Origin: a virus
Virus record (IMG/VR): IMGVR_UViG_3300044823_000094
Coordinates: 1 to 23,665 of that record
Strand: one strand, 5' to 3'
Length of the DNA stretch: 23,665 bases
In this document: in pieces, positions 6,534 to 11,949 of the stretch
Layout of the letters: the number at the start of each line of letters is the position of its first letter
How positions within the stretch are numbered: position 1 is the stretch's first letter
Notes under the pieces: generated by a model
Database searches by the model: none
Told to the model about the DNA's origin: nothing
What the model saw: only the letters and a program-made list of their open reading frames with translations
Translations under genes and position numbers: made by a program

Positions 6534-8550
6534 CAAGCGGCGGTCGGACTATGCCGGTTTGCGACGATCGGCTATTCCGAGCCGCATTCGTTCCATGCGC
6601 CAATTCGCCTTGGAGGAGATTCGTCCTGACGGCGGTCCTCGTTCCGGTCTACCTCTGCGAATCGAGAGTCAGCCGTTTACTGGTTTGTTGCTGACAGAAC
6701 TGGATCGCATTGACCCGGCTACTGACGGAAAGTATTGGAATCGAATCAATCTTATCGGCACGCGACAGGCGGGCAAAACCCTTTTTGGCTCAGCACTGCC
6801 CGTGCTCTTTCACACGTGCGAAGTCGGCGAGACGGTTATTTATGGCGTTCCCGATCTCGATATGGCCAAGGACAAGTGGAACAGCGACTTGTTGCCCGTC
6901 TTTGAAAAGACACGATACCGCGAACTACTGCCAAGTTCCGGCGGCGGATCGCGCGGTGGCTTTGCGATGACCATGCAGCTTCGCAACGGGGCACGCATCC
7001 GCTTTATGACCGGTGGCGGTGGGGCAATGGGCCGTGGTCGAGTCGGCTTTACCTCCCGCGTGCTTGTTGTAACGGAACTGAACGCATTCGGCGTGTCGGT
7101 GGAAACTTCCGAGGAGGGTAACAAGCTGTCGGAGCTTGAGGGATGCGTGGCGGCGTTTAAGAACGCGATGATCTATCAGGAATGCACCGTCACTACCGAA
7201 GATTGTTTGATTTGGAGTCATTATGTTAATGGCAGCCATTCGCGGATCGTGTTGCCGTGCCCGCATTGTCGCAAGTGGGTCGAGATGGAGCGAGAGCAGC
7301 TTGTGGGCTGGCAAGAGTCCGAGTCTCAAGGACAAGCGGAAGAAACTTCAGAGTGGTATTGCCCGAAGTGCGGAGAACAAATAACCGAGCCGCAGCGCGT
7401 TGCCATGAATCTTGCCGCCAAGGTTTTGCATGGCAAGCAAGAGATTGACGAGGCCGGGGAGATTCATGGCGATATGCCGCCGACGCGCACGTTGGGCTTC
7501 CGCTGGTCTGCCTTTCACAACATTCTTAGCACCGACGCGAAGATTCTTGGCCGGCAGGAATGGGAAGCGAAGCAAGCGGCGGACAAGAACCTCGCCGAGC
7601 GAGCAATGTTGCAATACCGCTGGGCTGTTCCATACAAGCCGGAACTTATTGAGGGGGCACCGCTCGATTACAGGGACGTGATGAAGCGAACCGGCTCGCT
7701 TCCGAAGGGTGTCATTCCGGCCGACACCGAATATCTGACGTTGGCCATTGACCCCGGCAAGCGATTCGCGTGGTGGATATTGATGGCATTTCGGAAGACG
7801 GGACAGATTCATATTCCCGCCTCTGGCGTGTTGCATGTACCGGTAGAGGCCATGAAGGAAGAGGTTGCTTTACTCGCCACGTTGCGAGACTTCCGCGATG
7901 TCGTTTTAGCGGGTTGGGAAGTCCAAGGCAGCGGAGTCAAGCGGTCGCCGGATATGAACTGGATTGACGCTGGCCACTTGCCGGGAACCGTTCATCAGTT
8001 TTGCGTCGAGTCGGGAACGTATCCATCGGGCAAGTGGATGGCAACAATCGGGCGTGGCAGTAGCACGATGGAGAAACAGGTGTTCGGCTCTCCCAAGCGA
8101 CTCAATAACGAGATTCGCAAGATTGGCGACGGCTGGTTTGTCAGTCGGCAGCAGCAGCATCAATCGTGGGTTGCGACGGTCAATTCCGATGCCTGGATTA
8201 TCTGGTTTCAGAATGGTCTTAAGCTGCCGACGAAGGATTCTAGCGGCAATGCGGTTGTAACGCCGGGCGCTATCACGCTGTACGATCCTGGCAACGACAG
8301 AGACTTGCAGAGTGAATATAAGAAGTTGACGATGCAGTTTGCCAACGAATACCTAGAAACGGAAATGATCGAGGGACGTGGCATGGTGCAAAATTGGAAG
8401 CATAAGGGACGCCACGATCACTTGGACTGCGGTAAGCTGGCGGCGGCTGCTGGAAACTATCTCGGTTTTTCGTTGACCTCGGTTAAGGGTCCATCGTCTG
8501 TACCCACGCTGTCCGACTGGATGGCGTCAAGACAGCAGGGGGCGAGATGA
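6463..8550 (+). CDS. Terminase large subunit, gpA-like
   Basis: The protein has 695 aa from ATG 6463, which has GGAA 7 nt upstream; ATG 6493 is an alternative without such a signal. The packaging ATPase Walker A motif is GTRQAGKT (residues 99-106, K105). The Walker B region is VLVVTELNAF, with Thr204-Glu205 where many relatives have Asp-Glu. A four-Cys zinc finger follows (CPHC at 266-269, CPKC at 300-303), as in lambda gpA-type large terminases. The nuclease region includes LTLAIDPG and ends in HDHLDCGKLAAAAG, the conserved C-terminal segment of this family. The enzyme pumps and cuts phage DNA at the portal. Its stop overlaps the next start (ATGA at 8547-8550). Confidence 0.9.
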   Translation: MNLRTILTIIMAIVIASHPLLRSDKRRSDYAGLRRSAIPSRIRSMRQFALEEIRPDGGPRSGLPLRIESQPFTGLLLTELDRIDPATDGKYWNRINLIGTRQAGKTLFGSALPVLFHTCEVGETVIYGVPDLDMAKDKWNSDLLPVFEKTRYRELLPSSGGGSRGGFAMTMQLRNGARIRFMTGGGGAMGRGRVGFTSRVLVVTELNAFGVSVETSEEGNKLSELEGCVAAFKNAMIYQECTVTTEDCLIWSHYVNGSHSRIVLPCPHCRKWVEMEREQLVGWQESESQGQAEETSEWYCPKCGEQITEPQRVAMNLAAKVLHGKQEIDEAGEIHGDMPPTRTLGFRWSAFHNILSTDAKILGRQEWEAKQAADKNLAERAMLQYRWAVPYKPELIEGAPLDYRDVMKRTGSLPKGVIPADTEYLTLAIDPGKRFAWWILMAFRKTGQIHIPASGVLHVPVEAMKEEVALLATLRDFRDVVLAGWEVQGSGVKRSPDMNWIDAGHLPGTVHQFCVESGTYPSGKWMATIGRGSSTMEKQVFGSPKRLNNEIRKIGDGWFVSRQQQHQSWVATVNSDAWIIWFQNGLKLPTKDSSGNAVVTPGAITLYDPGNDRDLQSEYKKLTMQFANEYLETEMIEGRGMVQNWKHKGRHDHLDCGKLAAAAGNYLGFSLTSVKGPSSVPTLSDWMASRQQGAR

Positions 8551-8672
8551 GCGTCTTTGACATGGGAAAGAATCAAGAGAAGTACAATCGCACATATCGG
8601 TTTCGTCAGCCGGTTCATCCCGGCCCACGTGAGTCATGTTCAATTTGTAACCTAACCCCAAGGAGTCCAATC
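8547..8672 (+). other. In-frame 42-codon extension before the GroES-like domain
   Basis: The GroES-like frame is open back to ATG 8547, which overlaps the terminase stop and has a GGGGG-type ribosome binding site. It would add 42 residues containing CSIC and no GroES similarity. Either the protein has two starts (152 and 110 aa), or 8547-8672 is a leader. The sequence just before 8673, with AAGGAG and stop codons in the other frames, looks like an intergenic leader. Confidence 0.4.
8660..8665 (+). promoter_or_regulatory. Perfect ribosome binding site deciding the GroES-like start
   Basis: AAGGAG at 8660-8665 lies 7 nt before GTG 8673, the point where GroES similarity begins. Confidence 0.7.
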
Positions 8673-9005
8673 GTGAAAGTAGAAGAGATTCGTATCGAAC
8701 CCATCGGCGACCATGTTGTTGTGAAGCGAGACAAACCGCAAGAGAGAAGTTCCGGCGGTATCATGTATCCCGAGATGGCTCAGAAGTACCTCGATACTGC
8801 CGTGGTTGTTGCAGTCGGTCCCGGTCCACTGGTGGTTGTTGGCAATCAGGTTGTGCGCGGGCCGATGCAGACCAAGGTCGGCGATCGCATCACCTTGCCA
8901 TCATCGGGCTACGGCTTTCGCGTCGATCCGTTCGACAAGGAGACGGACTACGAAGTCCTGCATGAACATCAGATTTACTCGATACTAAGAAAGGAAACCC
9001 CATGA
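8673..9005 (+). CDS. GroES-like co-chaperonin
   Basis: A 110-aa protein from GTG 8673 (152 aa if started at 8547). The GroES fold is recognisable: IEPIGDHVVVKRDK at the start, a mobile loop with SSGGIMYP (residues 26-33) in the place of the canonical GGIV/L contact with GroEL, then VVVAVGPGPL, VKVGDRITLPSSGYG and a final EVLHEHQIYSIL strand. Canonical GroES has about 95 residues, so the length fits. It presumably caps the host GroEL ring; T4 gp31 is the known precedent for a phage GroES needed for capsid folding. It lies in the packaging operon. ATGA at 9002-9005 couples it to the next gene. Confidence 0.85.
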   Translation: MKVEEIRIEPIGDHVVVKRDKPQERSSGGIMYPEMAQKYLDTAVVVAVGPGPLVVVGNQVVRGPMQTKVGDRITLPSSGYGFRVDPFDKETDYEVLHEHQIYSILRKETP

Positions 9006-9247
9006 ACACGCGAGAAAAGCTACAGAACATCAAGACTCAATTTCAGCGAGGTGGTCTGAGCCTCGACTCGACTCAAGAACAGCGGCTACAGTCTGAGCTT
9101 ATCGATTGCTGCATGACACTCGATGCTCGGTTGTCGGCCATTGAGAATCGCGGTATGCCGGAAAACGTCCGCGTAATTGATGAAGTCGAGCAGCGGCCTC
9201 GCGTCGATAACGACGTGACGCGGCGGGGAGGAAAGGGGCAGAAATAA
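9002..9247 (+). CDS. Small helical hypothetical protein
   Basis: An 81-aa protein starting at ATG 9002 with AAAGGAAA upstream, overlapping the GroES-like stop by 4 nt. The first two thirds are predicted helical and amphipathic (REKLQNIKTQFQRGG, SELIDCCMTLDARLSAIENRG), suggesting a short coiled coil. The C-terminus is charged (VTRRGGKGQK). The stop TAA at 9245-9247 overlaps the next ATG by one base. No family recognised. Confidence 0.6.
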   Translation: MNTREKLQNIKTQFQRGGLSLDSTQEQRLQSELIDCCMTLDARLSAIENRGMPENVRVIDEVEQRPRVDNDVTRRGGKGQK

Positions 9248-9978
9248 TGGACAAATGCCCGTGGTGCGGAGAAGAAACGATAGAGTTTTCCTCTCCGGCT
9301 CCGACGTGTAGCAATTGCGGCTACAGCGGCACGCGGGGCGTTGGTATGCTCGGCCGCGGCAAGCTCGAAAAGGCGATCAAACATTGTCCGCACTGCAAGG
9401 CTGGGATGCCGGACTATGCGGGGCTGTGTGTCGAGTGCGAGCGGTGGAGCAATCAGACAGTCCAATCGGATGACTACTACGCGATTGAACGGGAGATTTC
9501 TGCGATGGCTCACAATACCCACGAGCGGCGGGACGTGATTTTTCGACTAGCCCAAAACAACCCCATCGTTGCAAATGCTGTGCAATCGTGGCGACACAGT
9601 TCTCTATCGTGGGAAGATGCCTTGACGTATGCCGTCCAATCTCTCGTCCAGCATAACGATAAACTGATGGAGATAGCAACGAAGAATCTTCCGTCCTCAT
9701 TCTCCGTTGAAGTCAACGACTACGTGGAGCAATTTATGCGGCGAGTTTCAGGCGAAGGGCAAGACGTTCACACCGGCTCATTCAACGCGGGCACGGTAGA
9801 GGAACTTCATTCCGTCGCCGAAGTTGCTGAGCGAGCGAGGCAAGAAGAACGGGAGTTGTGTGCGAAGTTGGTGGAGGCAGACCGGTTCGCAATACTGGAA
9901 GAATATCGGGGTGTTCCGCTCTCTCTGATTAATTCCGCACACAACAGCTTGGCATGTGCCATTCGCAACCGCAAATAA
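9247..9978 (+). CDS. Double zinc-ribbon phage protein
   Basis: A 243-aa protein with eight N-terminal cysteines in two four-Cys groups: C4, C7, C21, C24 and C47, C50, C61, C64 (CPWC, CSNC, CPHC, CVEC). Each group should bind zinc. The middle (about 85-180) is helical with no recognised domain. The C-terminus, ERARQEERELCAKLVEADR followed by SLACAIRNRK, is of the kind attached to many otherwise unrelated phage accessory proteins. It is probably a nucleic-acid or protein-binding accessory. It follows the 9002 gene directly and precedes another zinc-ribbon gene. Function unknown. Confidence 0.7.
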   Translation: MDKCPWCGEETIEFSSPAPTCSNCGYSGTRGVGMLGRGKLEKAIKHCPHCKAGMPDYAGLCVECERWSNQTVQSDDYYAIEREISAMAHNTHERRDVIFRLAQNNPIVANAVQSWRHSSLSWEDALTYAVQSLVQHNDKLMEIATKNLPSSFSVEVNDYVEQFMRRVSGEGQDVHTGSFNAGTVEELHSVAEVAERARQEERELCAKLVEADRFAILEEYRGVPLSLINSAHNSLACAIRNRK

Positions 9979-9981
9979 CCG

Positions 9982-10362
9982 ATGCCTCTTGGAGTCCTGA
10001 ATGTGCCCACCGGCTGGCGAAACAAAGGTGAGTGCGGCCCAAAATGCCCGTACTGTGATTGCCCGGATGCGGAGATTATCCGCCAGGCAAAACGCATTGA
10101 CGGGTATCCGGTGCAAGGACGGGCCGTCTGTCCGCATTGCCGAGAGGCGTTCGGGTTCAATCCACCGCTGCCATCGGCGATGGTTCAGGAATCGGATGAT
10201 CCGCCAGTGTATCGAATCGTGCGGGAGCGGCTGCGGTGCCCCTCGTGCCGGTCGGTGGAGTTCCGGCTCTACAAGACGATGCCGGAGGGGGTGGACGGGT
10301 CGCGGGTACGGTACTATGTGTGTCGGAAATGCGAGTTTAATTTCTCGGATATTGAAAGGTGA
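9982..10362 (+). CDS. Zinc-ribbon protein
   Basis: A 126-aa protein from ATG 9982. GTG 10003 is an alternative start, with GGAG at 9991-9994 placed 8 nt upstream. CxxC pairs occur at C22/C25, C50/C53, C86/C89 and C114/C117, which makes two four-Cys zinc ribbons. The second (RCPSCRSVEFRLYKT to YYVCRKCEFNF) has the look of a transcription-factor or transposase-type zinc ribbon ending in an aromatic residue. It is likely a nucleic-acid-binding regulator. It is the last gene of the packaging operon before the hairpin at 10402. Confidence 0.65.
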   Translation: MPLGVLNVPTGWRNKGECGPKCPYCDCPDAEIIRQAKRIDGYPVQGRAVCPHCREAFGFNPPLPSAMVQESDDPPVYRIVRERLRCPSCRSVEFRLYKTMPEGVDGSRVRYYVCRKCEFNFSDIER

Positions 10363-10401
10363 GCTCAACGGCGTTTTCTCGTCATTGATGGCCGCGGCGA
10401 A

Positions 10402-10433
10402 GGGGCGGCGAAAGAAAATCTTTCGTCTGCCCC
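10402..10433 (+). terminator. Hairpin abutting the 10434 promoter, candidate terminator
   Basis: GGGGC (10402-10406) plus CGAAAG (10409-10414) pairs with CTTTCG (10420-10425) plus GCCCC (10429-10433), with a GG/TCT internal loop and an AAAAT terminal loop. The next base starts the -35 box TTGACA. The T-rich tail is weak (TTGACATTTTCT), so termination would be partial. Confidence 0.45.
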
Positions 10434-10461
10434 TTGACATTTTCTAGCGACCTGCTTTAAT
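10434..10461 (+). promoter_or_regulatory. Near-consensus sigma70 promoter
   Basis: TTGACA at 10434-10439 (6/6), a 16-nt spacer, and TTTAAT at 10456-10461 (5/6). It is the strongest promoter-like sequence I found in the window. The start would fall near 10468, just before the hairpin at 10472-10531. It would drive the 10569 gene and the GTCNN array as one unit. Confidence 0.75.
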
Positions 10462-10471
10462 GTAGCTATCA

Positions 10472-10531
10472 GCCCTGCAAGGCCCATACGACAACTTCGC
10501 CGCCGTGTTCTGCGTTCTATCCTTGCAGGGC
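10472..10531 (+). promoter_or_regulatory. 5' leader hairpin
   Basis: GCCCTGCAAGG (10472-10482) pairs with CCTTGCAGGGC (10521-10531), an 11-bp perfect stem enclosing a 38-nt loop. It sits at the predicted 5' end of the transcript. It may protect the RNA from decay or regulate expression. It is not followed by a T-run. Confidence 0.6.
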
Positions 10532-10568
10532 CCGTGGAGCCGGCGGCACTTTCTATTGAGGTGTTGCT

Positions 10569-11264
10569 ATGGCGAAAGCCAAATCGCGTCCAGTCGCGTC
10601 TGATGATCTGCACAAAGTGGCAATTTCCGCACCGAAAATGCGGATTGCTACGTTCACCATCGAGGGAACCGCCCCTTACGTGCAGGAGCATTTTTCTAAC
10701 AAGTCGAAACTGTCGATGCAGGAGAAAATGGAGGCCGGCAGCGGCCAGGCGAAGAAAGGGGCCAAAAAGGCACCGAAGGACTTCGCAGCGGCGTGCGAGG
10801 AGGCAAAATACAAGCCGGCCGGCGAGAACTGGCCCAACGGTGCCCTTCCGGCGACGGCGTTTCGTACGGCAATGATTGACGCATGTCGGCTGGTCGATTT
10901 CAAGATGACCGTCGCCAAGGAAGCCGTGTTTGTTGTGGCCGAGGGCTACGACGTGAGCGATGCAATTCCGCTCATCCCGATCACCAAGGGCAAGCCGGAA
11001 ATGTTTTTGCAGCCGTTGAAGAACACAAACGGCGGGACTGACATTCGGTCGCGTCCGAAGTGGCAACCCGGCTGGCAGGCGAAGATTCAGATTCGCTACG
11101 ATTCGGATATGTTTTCGCTGGAGGATGTGACAAACCTGCTTGTGCGTGCTGGCGTTCAAGTTGGCATCGGAGCGGGCCGTCCGACGAGTAAGAAGTGTTC
11201 CGGCTGCGGCTGGGGAACGTGGAAAGTATTGGACGCAGTGAGGGATGAGATTGCGAAGGTGTAG
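10569..11264 (+). CDS. Uncharacterised phage protein, possibly RAMP/Cas7-like
   Basis: A 231-aa protein at ATG 10569 with GAGG 7 nt upstream. It resembles a phage protein family of unknown function that I have seen with a C-terminal VGIGxGRPxSK motif. Visible parts are a strand TIEGTAPYV (30-38), a Lys/Ala-rich linker (58-82), LPATAFRTAMIDA (93-105), and a glycine-rich loop from V196 to V220 (VGIGAGRPTSKK, then GCGWGTWKV) that also holds a CSGC pair. In RAMP (Cas7-like) proteins a strand with a PG(S)xxxRxAxR helix and a C-terminal Gly-rich loop bind RNA. The similarity is suggestive only. It has its own promoter and is followed in the same unit by the GTCNN array. It could equally be a single-strand annealing or other nucleic-acid-binding protein. 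Confidence 0.7.
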   Translation: MAKAKSRPVASDDLHKVAISAPKMRIATFTIEGTAPYVQEHFSNKSKLSMQEKMEAGSGQAKKGAKKAPKDFAAACEEAKYKPAGENWPNGALPATAFRTAMIDACRLVDFKMTVAKEAVFVVAEGYDVSDAIPLIPITKGKPEMFLQPLKNTNGGTDIRSRPKWQPGWQAKIQIRYDSDMFSLEDVTNLLVRAGVQVGIGAGRPTSKKCSGCGWGTWKVLDAVRDEIAKV

Positions 11265-11266
11265 AT

Positions 11267-11509
11267 ATGTTGGCGGGTCAAGTCAACGCTGTCTGGTCAA
11301 GTCGCGTCACGTCGCGTCACGTCGTGTCGCGTCGAGTCAAGTCACGTCAAGTCGTGTCGAGTCAACGCTGTCGCGTCGAGTCGGGTCGTGTCGAGTCGAG
11401 TCCGGTCACGTCATGTCACGTCACGTCTGGTCAAGTCGAGTCTATGCTGTCGCGTCGGGTCTGGTCGCGTCGCGTCTTGTCGAGTCTGGTCCGGTCCCGT
11501 CTTGTCTAG
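11267..11509 (+). CDS. Possible repeat-encoded Ser/Arg/Val peptide
   Basis: An 80-aa frame opens at ATG 11267 with AAGGTG 5 nt upstream and runs through the array to a TAG at 11507-11509. Because the DNA unit is 5 nt, the peptide repeats every 5 residues as V-x-S-[RSGC]-[RHQP] (for example VTSRHVVSRRVKSRQ). All three + frames are almost stop-free, since GTCNN can only form a stop when NN is TA. The open frame is therefore weak evidence of translation. The phase of the peptide changes at each four-base separator. Confidence 0.25.
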   Translation: MLAGQVNAVWSSRVTSRHVVSRRVKSRQVVSSQRCRVESGRVESSPVTSCHVTSGQVESMLSRRVWSRRVLSSLVRSRLV

Positions 11510-11517
11510 TCAACGCC
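11277..11517 (+). repeat. Array of 45 GTCNN pentamers in blocks of 2, 15, 15 and 13
   Basis: From 11277 to 11517 every unit is GTC plus two variable bases. The 45 units are interrupted only by CGCT (11287-11290), CGCT (11366-11369), TGCT (11445-11448) and CGCC (11514-11517). The first two full blocks have exactly 15 units, giving a 79-bp super-period. GTC is invariant in 45/45. The NN pairs are AA 8, GC 7, GA 7, AC 6, TG 4, GT 3, two each of GG, CG, TT and TA, and one each of AT and CC. AG, CA, CT and TC are absent. The complementary triplet GAC never occurs on the + strand inside the array, so the RNA would have little self-pairing. It starts 12 nt after the 10569 gene and ends 4 nt before a terminator stem, so it is transcribed as a 3' UTR or processed RNA. 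Confidence 0.95.
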
Positions 11518-11521
11518 GTAT

Positions 11522-11556
11522 AGCCCGCATGGGGAACCATGCGGGCTTTTTTCTTT
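11522..11556 (+). terminator. Strong intrinsic terminator closing the array unit
   Basis: AGCCCGCATGG (11522-11532) pairs with CCATGCGGGCT (11537-11547) across a GGAA tetraloop and is followed by TTTTTTCTTTT. It is a textbook rho-independent terminator. Confidence 0.95.
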
Positions 11557-11562
11557 TATTGC

Positions 11563-11599
11563 TTACCACAGGATGGTAATCGCATCCGCTGAGATTACC
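11563..11599 (+). promoter_or_regulatory. Mutually exclusive hairpins before the portal operon
   Basis: TTACCA (11563-11568) can pair with TGGTAA (11574-11579). The overlapping GGTAATC (11575-11581) can instead pair with GATTACC (11593-11599). The two folds compete for the same bases. The region lies between the array terminator and the 11623 gene and may be a leader switch or an operator. No convincing promoter was seen in it. Confidence 0.35.
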
Positions 11600-11622
11600 C
11601 CTCTTCGTTTTATCTTTAGGGC

Positions 11623-11949
11623 ATGGCCGATGCCCTCGATGATTTTGCTTTGCTCAAGCAATTCCGCGCCGCCGCTCTATCGGCGTTAGGTGCTGGCGAC
11701 TACAACACCGCTATCAATCAGGCGTTGGCCGCCCAGCTTGTTCTCTCGACAATGCCCGGCCACCTCTCCCGTTCGCAAGGTGGCGGCGGCAATCAGTCCC
11801 TAGCGTGGGATTCGGAGTCGATCGATCGCTTCGTCGTTCGTTGCCGCCAAGCCCAATCTGCCGGCCTCGGTGTTCAGACCGCCAATATCGTCTACTCGCC
11901 GCCGCAGCAAACCGGCGCGCAGGCGTGGCAGCCGGGAGGCGAGTTCTAA
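11623..11949 (+). CDS. Small protein at the gpW position (head-tail joining candidate)
   Basis: A 108-aa protein located directly before the portal gene, as lambda W lies between terminase A and portal B. The N-terminus is helical (DDFALLKQFRAAALSALGAG, INQALAAQLVLSTMP). A Gly-rich turn follows, then NQSLAWDSESIDRFVVRCRQ and a Pro/Gln-rich tail. The helix, turn, helix layout is compatible with a gpW-like connector, but the length is greater than gpW (about 68 aa) and the similarity is weak. The ribosome binding site is poor. Its stop overlaps the portal ATG at 11949. Confidence 0.55.
   Translation: MADALDDFALLKQFRAAALSALGAGDYNTAINQALAAQLVLSTMPGHLSRSQGGGGNQSLAWDSESIDRFVVRCRQAQSAGLGVQTANIVYSPPQQTGAQAWQPGGEF

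Noticed and set aside
9778-10440. 220-aa minus-strand ORF
   Set aside because: It is antisense to two zinc-ribbon genes with conserved cysteine spacing and is Arg/His-rich without motifs.
11277-11517. CRISPR array
   Set aside because: There are no 25-40 bp repeats separated by unique spacers and no cas operon. The unit is 5 bp.
11277-11517. Diversity-generating retroelement variable region
   Set aside because: No reverse transcriptase or template repeat is present, and the variable positions are not adenine-specific substitutions.
11245-11579. Overlapping ORFs of 92 and 63 aa across the array
   Set aside because: All + frames are open because GTCNN can hardly form stop codons. These two lack a start as good as ATG 11267.
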